Source: DATIXJ01 sp035518715
GTDB lineage: Bacteria; Bacteroidota; Ignavibacteria; UBA10030; SZUA-254
Direction: 5' to 3'
Assembly: GCA_035518715.1 (NCBI GenBank)
Contig: DATIXJ010000017.1
Location: forward strand, 13,885-77,884
Length of the DNA: 64,000 nt
The notes beneath the pieces are model-generated. The model saw only the letters and a list, made by a program, of their open reading frames with translations. It was not told the origin of the DNA and ran no database searches. Numbering within the stretch: the stretch's first letter is position 1; each line of letters opens with the position of its first letter. Below, one piece after another: positions 45,893 to 53,409 of the stretch. A program made the position numbers and the translations under genes.

Positions 45893-46663
45893 ATGCCCGA
45901 TGGATCGAAAGTTGTGCCACTGGCGGTGATTATTATGGCTGCGGGGAAGGGGACGCGCATGAACAACCCTGACATGGCAAAGGTCATGTATGAGATCGAG
46001 GGAAAGCCGATGGTGGAGTATGTCGTTGATCTTGCCACGACCCTCAGGGCGGAACGCATCCTCGTGGTTGTGGGATGGCAGAAAGAATCGGTCATTGGGC
46101 ATTTGTCGGAGAAGAACCCCGCGGTCGAGTTTGTTGAACAAACGAAGCAGCTCGGCACCGGTCATGCGGTTCTCCAGACCTCGGAGAAGCTCGCGGGATT
46201 TGATGGAGATGTTCTGGTGCTCTCGGGCGATGTTCCGCTTCTCACGGAAAAGACTGCGAAGGCGCTTATCGGATATCACCGCGCGAGCGGGGCGGTGGCG
46301 ACAATCCTCACGGCAGAAGTTGACGATCCATCAGGATACGGCCGGATCGTCCATAATGAGGATGGAAGCGTGAAGAAGATCGTCGAACACAAAGACGCTT
46401 CGAAAAAAGAGATTTCCATCCGGGAAATCAATTCCGGCATTTATTTGTTTACAAAAGAGAAGCTCTTTGATTGTCTGGAGCGTCTGTCGCCGAATAATGC
46501 GCAGGGCGAGTACTATCTGACGGACATTTTTGAAATGTTCTGGAAAAACGAATGGCGGGTATCGGCGGTGAAAGCCCTTGACGCCGTGGAAGTTATGGGC
46601 ATCAATGATCTTCAGCAGCTCGAGGTTGCACGAAAAATTGTCGCCTCGCGCCAGACCGCGTGA
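45893..46663 (+). CDS. Stand-alone GlmU-type sugar-phosphate nucleotidyltransferase
   Basis: A 256-residue protein equal to the N-terminal uridylyltransferase half of GlmU. The nucleotide loop AAGKGTRMNNPDMAKV is at about 16-31. VEQTKQLGTGHAVLQT, LVLSGDVPLLT, PSGYGRIV, EINSGIYLF and GEYYLTDIFEM follow in order. The left-handed beta-helix acetyltransferase half of GlmU (another 200 or so residues) is absent, and the stop is followed at once by a promoter. It may supply UDP-GlcNAc if the acetyltransferase is separate, or activate a different sugar phosphate. It lies 5 bases after panC. Confidence 0.85.
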   Translation: MPDGSKVVPLAVIIMAAGKGTRMNNPDMAKVMYEIEGKPMVEYVVDLATTLRAERILVVVGWQKESVIGHLSEKNPAVEFVEQTKQLGTGHAVLQTSEKLAGFDGDVLVLSGDVPLLTEKTAKALIGYHRASGAVATILTAEVDDPSGYGRIVHNEDGSVKKIVEHKDASKKEISIREINSGIYLFTKEKLFDCLERLSPNNAQGEYYLTDIFEMFWKNEWRVSAVKALDAVEVMGINDLQQLEVARKIVASRQTA

Positions 46664-46667
46664 TGGG

Positions 46668-46696
46668 TTGACAATAGAACCGTTTTTCTGTATAAT
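46668..46696 (+). promoter_or_regulatory. Full-consensus sigma70 promoter
   Basis: TTGACA (46668-46673), 17 bases, TATAAT (46691-46696), matching 12 of 12. The predicted start is near 46703, 18 bases before the ATG at 46721. It is the strongest promoter seen in the window. Confidence 0.9.
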
Positions 46697-46720
46697 GCAG
46701 GTGATAAACAGGGACAGTCG

Positions 46721-47209
46721 ATGAAGAAACTGCTGTTGATACTGATGGTCTGCGGTGTGAGTGTCGGAAACGCGCAATTCAAGTCTCAGCTCGATGAACA
46801 GACGTCCGCTTCGCAATCACTTGTTCATCCTGCGCCAACCATCAGCAGTCTCCTCGGCTTCTTCAATCCCGCAAATTTTTCGATGCGGCAGAATCTTTCG
46901 TACAGTTATATTTCGGCGGGAGGATCGGGACTCTCTGTGGCTTCCTATACCAACAGCATGTTTTATAAGATCGCCGATCCGCTGAATGTCCGGTTCGATC
47001 TTACACTTCAGGGAACTCCCTTCGGCGCATCGACACCGTTTCAAAGCGCGCTCAACGGGGCATTCCTGAGTAGGGCTGAAGTCAATTATCAACCCTGGAA
47101 AAATGTTTTCCTCCAGCTCCAGTATAACCGTCTCCCGCTTACGTATTGGGGGATGTATAATCCGTGGTATGATAATTTTCCGGCGAACGACGCCGGTGGA
47201 GACCGGTAA
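46721..47209 (+). CDS. Small secreted beta-rich protein of unknown family
   Basis: A 162-residue protein with a signal peptide MKKLLLILMVCGVSVGNAQ, probably cleaved after A18. The mature part shows short amphipathic strands such as MRQNLSYSYISAGGSGL and NVRFDLTLQGTPF. It ends in a tyrosine/tryptophan-rich stretch (LPLTYWGMYNPWYDN). I recognise no domain; a small outer-membrane or surface protein is plausible. It has a consensus promoter and its own terminator, so it is monocistronic and probably highly expressed. Confidence 0.75.
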   Translation: MKKLLLILMVCGVSVGNAQFKSQLDEQTSASQSLVHPAPTISSLLGFFNPANFSMRQNLSYSYISAGGSGLSVASYTNSMFYKIADPLNVRFDLTLQGTPFGASTPFQSALNGAFLSRAEVNYQPWKNVFLQLQYNRLPLTYWGMYNPWYDNFPANDAGGDR

Positions 47210-47245
47210 GAACTGTTGAAGACGATCATACAAGGATCTTCATGT

Positions 47246-47284
47246 CGAGTTAGTCCTCTGTCGAGGGGCTAACTCGTTTTTTTT
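47246..47284 (+). terminator. Rho-independent terminator
   Basis: CGAGTTAG...CTAACTCG gives an 8-bp perfect lower stem (47246-47253 with 47269-47276). Further G-C/G-U pairs lie above it, and eight T residues follow (47277-47284). It ends the monocistronic unit of the small secreted protein. Confidence 0.9.
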
Positions 47285-47290
47285 CATTCG

Positions 47291-47770
47291 ATGGACGCCG
47301 ACCACACAGAGATGCAGTTGCCCGAAGATCCGGAAACGGGGGGAACGTCACGAGTCCCTCGCATGAGGACGCTGTTCACGGGAATCATCCTGTTGCTTGT
47401 CCTCCTTGTCGGATATCTCGGCTATTCATTCATCTCCCGGAGTTCGGATACCGGCGGTAATCCCATCCCCAAAAAACCAATACAGCTTGATCTCCTGAAC
47501 GGATGCGGTGCAAAAGGTGTGGGGTCGAAATTCATGTCGTATTTGCGGGCGAACGGGTTCGATGTTGTGGAAATGAAGAATTACAAGACGTTCAATGTAC
47601 CCCAGACGCTGGTGATCGACCGGACCGGGAATCTCACCGCCGCCAAACGGGTCGCGTCAGCACTCGGCGTTCCGGACAAGAATGTGATCCAGCAGCTCAA
47701 TGCGGATTATTTCGTCGATGTTTCAGTCGTGATCGGAAAGGATTTTGAATCACTCCATCCAAATCACTAA
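47291..47770 (+). CDS. LytR C-terminal-domain (LytR_C) membrane protein
   Basis: A 159-residue protein with one transmembrane helix (TLFTGIILLLVLLVGYLGYSF, about residues 28-48). Its extracytoplasmic domain has the LytR_cpsA_psr C-terminal pattern: LDLLNGCGAKGVGSKFMSYLRANGFDV..., then IDRTGNLTAAKRVASALGV. The catalytic LCP transferase domain of LytR proteins is absent. Such short LytR_C proteins are common beside rsfS in this group of bacteria (from memory). A cell-wall association is possible. It starts 6 bases after the terminator T tract. Confidence 0.82.
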   Translation: MDADHTEMQLPEDPETGGTSRVPRMRTLFTGIILLLVLLVGYLGYSFISRSSDTGGNPIPKKPIQLDLLNGCGAKGVGSKFMSYLRANGFDVVEMKNYKTFNVPQTLVIDRTGNLTAAKRVASALGVPDKNVIQQLNADYFVDVSVVIGKDFESLHPNH

Positions 47771-47788
47771 CAGGAAAGTGGAGAACTG

Positions 47789-48184
47789 TTGACACCACGG
47801 ACACTTGCGAAAAAGATAGCACAATTTGCCCTTGAGAAGAAAGCCGCAAATGTGACGATCCTCGATTTGAGGAAGGTGACCGACATGGCGGATTTCTTCG
47901 TGATCGGATCCGCTGATTCTGATGTCCAGGTAAAAGCCATCGCCGATCACATTGCGGAAGAAACCGGGAAGATCGGTGCCGACGTCTGGCATGAAGAAGG
48001 CCTTTCCCAGCGCCAGTGGGTTCTTATGGATTTCGTGGATGTTGTCGTCCATATTTTTCAGAGAGAAATCAGGAAATACTACTCCATCGAGAAGCTCTGG
48101 GGGGATGCCAAGGTGGAGGTTGTTGCCGATGTTCCCCCGGCTGCCCGGCCGGTCAGGAGGAAAAAGGTAGCAGCGAAGAAATGA
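47789..48184 (+). CDS. rsfS: Ribosomal silencing factor RsfS
   Basis: A 131-residue RsfS/Iojap protein. In characterised bacteria it binds L14 of the 50S subunit and blocks subunit joining in slow growth. Family motifs VTILDLRKVTDMADFFVIGSA, VKAIADHI and WVLMDFVDVVVHIF are all present, quoted in parts. A basic tail follows (PVRRKKVAAKK). The start is TTG at 47789, preceded by GTGGAG. The stop overlaps the argS ATG by 4 bases. Confidence 0.93.
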   Translation: MTPRTLAKKIAQFALEKKAANVTILDLRKVTDMADFFVIGSADSDVQVKAIADHIAEETGKIGADVWHEEGLSQRQWVLMDFVDVVVHIFQREIRKYYSIEKLWGDAKVEVVADVPPAARPVRRKKVAAKK

Positions 48185-49815
48185 AAGAATATCTCGCTGC
48201 GGGAATCCTGCCCGCGCTCAGCCGTCTGGGTGTTGCCGAACTTCCCCCCCTTACATTCGAAAAACCCCGCAATCCGGATCACGGTGACCTTACCACGAAC
48301 ATTGCTCTGATGATCTCCAAGCGTACGCGGGGAAATCCCCGCGAGATCGCCGCGAAGATCGTTGACCTCCTCTCGTTGGATTCCACCGTCGTCGACAGGA
48401 CAGAAATCGCAGGACCCGGGTTCATCAATTTTCATTTTACCGAGAAGTTCTATCACGAACAGATGCGCCAGATCCTTCGCCGGGGTGCTTCGTACGGAAA
48501 GATTGATCTCGGTAACGGGAAAAAGACGCAGGTGGAATTCGTGAGCGCCAATCCCACGGGACCTCTGACCGTCGGGCACGGACGCGGCGCGGTCTACGGC
48601 GATACGGTCTCCCGCCTCCTCGTGTGGACGAACCACGATGTCACCAGAGAGTACTACTTCAACAACGCCGGACGCCAGATGCGCGTGCTCGCGGATTCTG
48701 TCCGCCTCCGGTATCTCGAGCTTCTCGGGCAGAAGATAGCTTTTCCGGAGGATTATTATCAGGGAGAGTATATCAAAGAGATCGCTCAGCATGTTCTTGA
48801 TCGTGAAGGAACTCCCGTTGCGCCCGACAAGCTGGAGACTATCTGCAGGAACGCGGCGGAACAGGAAATTTTTGACGACATCAAGAAAACACTCCGACGC
48901 CTCGGCATCGTACACGATGTCTACTTCAACGAGAATACGCTTTATGAAACCGGGAAAGTGCAGGACGTGATCGATGAATTACGGAAGCGTGACCTTGCCT
49001 ACGACCAGGAGGGTGCGGTCTGGTTCAGATCGACGAAGTTCGGAGGGGAAAAGGACAAGGTCATTGTGAAGAGCTCCGGCGAGCCGACCTACCGGCTTCC
49101 GGATATTGCATATCACCGTGACAAGCTTCAGCGCGGGTTTGCGCTCATCGTGGATATACTCGGAGCCGACCATATTGCGACCTATCCCGACGTGCTTGCC
49201 GGACTTCAAGCCCTCGGGTGTGACCCGTCGGCGGTAAAGGTGCTCATCCACCAGTTTGTGACCATCACGCAGAATGGTGAAGTGGTCAAAATGTCCACCC
49301 GGAAGGCAAATTTCATTACCCTCGATGAGCTGATTGATGAGATTGGATCGGTTGACGTTGTGCGGTATTTCTTTCTCATGCGCGGGATCGGCAGTCACCT
49401 CAATTTCGACCTCGGACTTGCCAAGGATCAGTCAGAACAAAATCCCGTCTATTATCTCCAGTATGCGCATGCCAGGATTGCAAGCATCATCCGGCACGCG
49501 GAGAGCACGGGCGTTGAGATTTCGGACTTGTTCGAAGGGAACAACCTCGCGCAACCGGAGGAGCTTTCTCTATTGAAGCTGCTGACAGAATTTCCTGATA
49601 TGGTGGAATCATGCGCGCTCACCTATGAGCCACATCGTCTCGCAGAATATCTTCATGAGGTTGCAGGGAGGTATCACAAATTTTACCACGCTCACCGCGT
49701 CCTGACTGAAGATCGTCCTGTGACGGCCGCAAGGGTCGCACTCTGTCTTGCCACCAAGACGGTTCTCGCCAACGGGCTTTCCATCCTCGGCATCCACGCT
49801 CCCCAAAAGATGTAG
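48181..49815 (+). CDS. argS: Arginyl-tRNA synthetase
   Basis: A 544-residue class I aminoacyl-tRNA synthetase. The start at 48181 overlaps the rsfS stop (ATGA) and gives the usual N-terminal tRNA-binding domain. The HIGH-type signature is VGHGRG (residues 131-136) inside VSANPTGPLTVGHGRG. The MSTRKAN loop replaces KMSKS, as usual in ArgS. The C-terminal anticodon-binding domain (YLQYAHARIASIIRHAE, YHKFYHAHRVL) is complete, ending LSILGIHAPQKM. Confidence 0.97.
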   Translation: MKEYLAAGILPALSRLGVAELPPLTFEKPRNPDHGDLTTNIALMISKRTRGNPREIAAKIVDLLSLDSTVVDRTEIAGPGFINFHFTEKFYHEQMRQILRRGASYGKIDLGNGKKTQVEFVSANPTGPLTVGHGRGAVYGDTVSRLLVWTNHDVTREYYFNNAGRQMRVLADSVRLRYLELLGQKIAFPEDYYQGEYIKEIAQHVLDREGTPVAPDKLETICRNAAEQEIFDDIKKTLRRLGIVHDVYFNENTLYETGKVQDVIDELRKRDLAYDQEGAVWFRSTKFGGEKDKVIVKSSGEPTYRLPDIAYHRDKLQRGFALIVDILGADHIATYPDVLAGLQALGCDPSAVKVLIHQFVTITQNGEVVKMSTRKANFITLDELIDEIGSVDVVRYFFLMRGIGSHLNFDLGLAKDQSEQNPVYYLQYAHARIASIIRHAESTGVEISDLFEGNNLAQPEELSLLKLLTEFPDMVESCALTYEPHRLAEYLHEVAGRYHKFYHAHRVLTEDRPVTAARVALCLATKTVLANGLSILGIHAPQKM

Positions 49816-49828
49816 TACTACGGAAGTC

Positions 49829-49866
49829 GCTCGTTCGTATTTCGTTATTCGACGAGCATCATTTTT
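49829..49866 (+). terminator. Weak terminator candidate after argS
   Basis: GCTCGT (49829-49834) pairs with ACGAGC (49852-49857), and three more pairs are possible inside. A run of five T (49862-49866) follows after four other bases. The remaining 49870-50030 holds nothing else that I can support. Confidence 0.4.
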
Positions 49867-50030
49867 GTCATTCCCAACCTGACCTTGGGACAGATACGGC
49901 AACTTCCGTCCAGGAAATATCAGGTATTCCGCACACATCAAATTGACTGCAACACCTCAAAATCGCTATATTCATCATCCCAATGCAGTCAGCTCTGACT
50001 CAGCACCGCTGTCTTCCACGATCATGACGG

Positions 50031-51023
50031 ATGAGGTCATCTCAAGTGATTAAGATTCTGCTCCAAATACGCTTCCTTCTGGAGTGGATTGTTTTGAGAG
50101 GGATGTTGCGTTGTCTCCGCTCCGGTGATTTCCAACGTGCGCGGAGAAGAACCATTCGCCTGTCTCACATGGGAACATATGTCCTGCGTCAGAATTGGAA
50201 ATGGACGCTCAAGAACCTCTCCCTCGTTTATGGAAATGCGCTCGAGCCCGACATCCGGAAAAAACTTGCCCGGCTCGTGTTTGAAGAACACTTTCAGAGT
50301 TATATGGAAGGACTGCGGCTTCTCGACATTACGGTCGAATCGGAAACGATGGGCCGCTTTCGTGAGGCGTACGCGAAAAATCGGGGAATCATATTGTGCA
50401 GCGTGCATCTGGGAAGCTGGGAGCCGGGCATTCGCCGGATCCGGGGGGAAGGTGTTCCGATCGTTGTGGTGTTCAGGAAGGCATATAATCCGATGAGCGA
50501 CCGGGAGTTCATGAAGATCCGCTCTTCCTACGATGTTGAGTGGGTGCCGGAAGACGATGCCCGTGCCATCATCCGTGCATTGCAGGAGCATAAGGTCCTT
50601 ATCCTGATGACGGATCTTGATACGCCGCACGGAGGGATACCGGCTGCGTTTCTCGGCGTTGAGGCAATGTGTCCGCCCGGGCCAGCCCATCTTGCACTCC
50701 GATATCATCCCCTCATTGTGCCGATGGTTTCCATCCGTACCGGGATCGGGAAAGCATCGCTGATCGTGGAACATCCGATTGATCCAGACCAGTTTGCCGA
50801 TAGACCGGGGGCCGCCAAGGAGATTACATCTGCGGTCAATTCCATTTTCGAGAAATGGATCGTGCAATATCCGGAGCAATACAACTGGCTGCATCCAAGG
50901 TGGGAATCGCGGCCGGATGGATCGAGGTGGAAATTACGCGATGCGACGGAATTGCTGTGGGCCTCCCCGAAAAGGCATGATTTTCCGGTCTTACCTTCCC
51001 GCGTTTATACGCTTCTCCATTGA
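50031..51023 (+). CDS. lpxL: LpxL/HtrB-family lipid A acyltransferase
   Basis: A 330-residue inner-membrane-associated acyltransferase of the LpxL/LpxM family, which adds secondary acyl chains to lipid A. The catalytic dyad H-x4-E is present as H126 and E131 in SVHLGSWEPG. TDLDTPHGGIPAAFLG and YNWLHPRW near the end are also family features. Which acyl chain and position are used cannot be read. Its 3' end overlaps the converging P450 gene by 33 bases, so no terminator separates them. The other lipid A genes here are on the opposite strand. Confidence 0.85.
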   Translation: MRSSQVIKILLQIRFLLEWIVLRGMLRCLRSGDFQRARRRTIRLSHMGTYVLRQNWKWTLKNLSLVYGNALEPDIRKKLARLVFEEHFQSYMEGLRLLDITVESETMGRFREAYAKNRGIILCSVHLGSWEPGIRRIRGEGVPIVVVFRKAYNPMSDREFMKIRSSYDVEWVPEDDARAIIRALQEHKVLILMTDLDTPHGGIPAAFLGVEAMCPPGPAHLALRYHPLIVPMVSIRTGIGKASLIVEHPIDPDQFADRPGAAKEITSAVNSIFEKWIVQYPEQYNWLHPRWESRPDGSRWKLRDATELLWASPKRHDFPVLPSRVYTLLH

Positions 51024-52394
51024 ATGTATTTCCGGCTCCTGCCGGGAGAACGTCTTCGGGTTTTTTCCTTCAGTGTGCCGCCGGGACACGCGCATCAGGA
51101 TGCCATGTTTCGGCCTCAGCGTAATGAGCGGTTCCGGTTCGATCACCTGACCTGGGACGAGCGTCAGATGAAACCTGCGGAGGAGTTCTGCAAGGATCAT
51201 GGTGATCTCCATCTTCGCGAACTGCTCGCCGATACAATGACGCGGCCCGCCGCCGAACGGGAAATACGAAAATTGGACAATCTGTTTCCGGACATCAAAA
51301 CGTAACGGATCGAAGCATTCGGGGTCGGGGAAATATTTTGGGTTTCGGTGAGAAGCGTACTGAATCATGGAGATAACACTCATTGCGGGGATTGGTGTGC
51401 CGCTGGGAAGCACGTCTGCAGCGACCGCCTGCCGCGCAATATTCCAGGCCCCGGGATAGAGTCGCAGCGATTCTGCGATCACCATCCGCAAGTACGGGAA
51501 CCGGGAGACGAGGTCCGCGGGCGTTGCCGTCGCCGAATTCGCGGCTTGCGTTTCTTCTCTCACCGCTCGTTCTACCTCGGGGTGTTGTGAAAGCAGCCAG
51601 AGCGTCCAGGCGATCGAATTCCCCGTTGTCTCGTGCCCGGCGATGAGAAACGTCATGACCTCATCACGGATCTGCTGCGTGCTCAAGCCCGAGCCGTCTT
51701 CGTACGTTGCCTCGAGAAGGACCGAAAGAAGGTCGTGCGGACGTTCCCTGGCTGCCCGACGCTTTTCGATGAGCTGGTTGATGGCATCATTCAGTTCCCG
51801 GAGCGCACGATTGAAACGGGGCTTCACCGCTTCCGGCAAGAAATTGAGAAACGGGTAATGCTGGAATCTTGTGATTTCGTGCTGGCACGTTGTCCAGGCA
51901 TTGATGAGATCGACCGACTCTTCAAGGAGGTTGATGCTGAACAGTGACTTACCCACAATCGTCAGCGTCAGGCGCATCATCTCTCCGCTCATTTCAATGA
52001 TATCTCCATCTTTCCAGTTGGAGAGATACTGGTCCGTTGATTCGGCAATGGCGGATGTATACGAAACGAGCTGATCGTGATGAAACATCGGCTGGATGAG
52101 ACGCCGCTGGCGCATGTGCAGCGGCTCTTCGCTCGAGAAAAGACCCTTGCCGACGATCCGGTTGTCACGGATGAACCTTCCGACTTTCCGGTAGTTGCCG
52201 GTGTTGTTCAGAAGGACATGCTTGATGTCTTCGGGGTCATGGATGATGAACGTTGCCGGCCGAAATGGTATGCGGACGATATCACCATATTTTTGATGCC
52301 ACCGCAGGTGCGTCCCGAGAATATCGCGGCGGATTTTTGGAAGTTCACGAAGCAGCTCCACGATTGTGGGGCCTGGCGGTCGATGCAAATTCAT
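50991..52394 (-). CDS. Cytochrome P450 in a lipid A operon
   Basis: A 467-residue P450 with all key motifs: I-helix AGHETT (252-257), ExxR as E308-R311, and heme loop FGGGPRHCIG with ligand Cys387. The proline-rich start (HRPPGPT) without a transmembrane helix suggests a soluble enzyme. The heme loop and K-helix are closer to the CYP4/CYP102-like fatty-acid-type group than to actinobacterial class I P450s (judged by eye). Its ATG overlaps the stop of an acyltransferase-like gene (ATGA), which follows lpxB. A role in hydroxylating a fatty acyl chain or other envelope lipid is therefore inferred. No ferredoxin or reductase gene is in the window. Confidence 0.95.
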   Translation of the reverse strand: MNLHRPPGPTIVELLRELPKIRRDILGTHLRWHQKYGDIVRIPFRPATFIIHDPEDIKHVLLNNTGNYRKVGRFIRDNRIVGKGLFSSEEPLHMRQRRLIQPMFHHDQLVSYTSAIAESTDQYLSNWKDGDIIEMSGEMMRLTLTIVGKSLFSINLLEESVDLINAWTTCQHEITRFQHYPFLNFLPEAVKPRFNRALRELNDAINQLIEKRRAARERPHDLLSVLLEATYEDGSGLSTQQIRDEVMTFLIAGHETTGNSIAWTLWLLSQHPEVERAVREETQAANSATATPADLVSRFPYLRMVIAESLRLYPGAWNIARQAVAADVLPSGTPIPAMSVISMIQYASHRNPKYFPDPECFDPLRFDVRKQIVQFSYFPFGGGPRHCIGEQFAKMEITMILAELLRRFHLTLVPGQVIEPEPLITLRPKHGILMRVSRRHTEGKNPKTFSRQEPEIHSMEKRINAGR

Positions 52395-53395
52395 ACCATG
52401 GCACTCTCTGAATGATATTCGGTCGCTAACCCGGATTGTACGACATTCCGCCCCTCCACCTCAGGAGATCGGACCTTAGCGTAATTCCAGTTGAGCCATT
52501 CTGCCGGTGACCGCCGTACTTCATCCCCGATAATGTTCATCCCCATCTGCAACACCCTGTGTGCATCACGCCGATAGTCCTCCGAATAGCTCAGGGAAAG
52601 GGGCGGATGAATGGTGACCACATGATGAAAATCTCCTGTCCGTCGTGACGTGACACATAGTACACCAGCTCGTTTTCGCGCGGCCAGCAGTCCCGGCCCG
52701 ATGCCTGCTCTGAACTCTGCACTGCCGAAATGAAACCAGGAGGCATGTTCAGGGTTGACGACCTCATCGATAAATGCGGTCAATATCCCCCGGGGAAAAC
52801 GCAAGGACGGAGAATTGCGCTCAGCCGGCTTGCCGATGAGAATCGATCCGATCCCAAGTCTCTCGAGAGCGTGCGCAATCTTCCTTTCCACGAACTGCAG
52901 GGGAAGCGGATTGCGCGCGACGGTAATGTGAAAACCGGCGAGCGATAATCCAATAAGCATGGCTCCTATATTTCCGGTGTGGCTTGCAAAAAGGATAGTT
53001 TCCTGGTGAGTTGCCATGGCGTCTTCCAGGTACTCACTTCCCTCCAGCGCGATCACCGAGCGAAGCTCCTCATGCCGCATCGCGGACATTCGGATACATT
53101 CTGTCAGAGTTCTCCCAACCTGGCTGATGTACTCTTCCCAGAGCCGGCTGCCGCCGGCACGGGCGAATTGATCCGGGCCCAGCATGCGGTTCATCGCAGC
53201 CAAAGTTCTGGAGCTCTGACCAAGTCTCGCAATCCTGCCGATGTATGCACCCAATGTGCTCGCCTGGTGTATTTCGAGCCGCTCATTCAGCAACCAGTAC
53301 GGTGCTATCACGCTGGTTTCGATCAGCCCGACTGTCTTTAAACCGAATCGGATTGGGTGGAAAATTGATCGACGTACGGTATCTTGTGCGGTCAT
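52391..53395 (-). CDS. Divergent LpxL-like acyltransferase with altered catalytic dyad
   Basis: A 334-residue protein whose middle (LEGSEYLEDAMATHQETILFASHTGNIGAMLIG, seen in parts) aligns with the LpxL/HtrB active-site region. The catalytic histidine is H139, but the acid expected at H+5 is G144 (HTGNIG rather than HxxxxD/E). Later parts resembling the family include FPRGILTAFIDEVVNPE and the C-terminal EWLNWNYAKVRSPE. It may use another acid, act on a different lipid or be a non-catalytic partner. It starts 14 bases after lpxB and overlaps the P450 start by 4 bases, so the three are one operon. Confidence 0.75.
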   Translation of the reverse strand: MTAQDTVRRSIFHPIRFGLKTVGLIETSVIAPYWLLNERLEIHQASTLGAYIGRIARLGQSSRTLAAMNRMLGPDQFARAGGSRLWEEYISQVGRTLTECIRMSAMRHEELRSVIALEGSEYLEDAMATHQETILFASHTGNIGAMLIGLSLAGFHITVARNPLPLQFVERKIAHALERLGIGSILIGKPAERNSPSLRFPRGILTAFIDEVVNPEHASWFHFGSAEFRAGIGPGLLAARKRAGVLCVTSRRTGDFHHVVTIHPPLSLSYSEDYRRDAHRVLQMGMNIIGDEVRRSPAEWLNWNYAKVRSPEVEGRNVVQSGLATEYHSESAMV

Positions 53396-53409
53396 AAAGG
53401 TAACGCAGA

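Noticed and set aside
48016..48180. N-terminal extension of argS in the open frame upstream of 48181
   Set aside because: That part lies inside rsfS; the ATG at 48181, overlapping the rsfS stop, gives the family N-terminus.
49870..50030. tRNA or small RNA between argS and lpxL
   Set aside because: I could not find a cloverleaf or a promoter/terminator pair in this gap.
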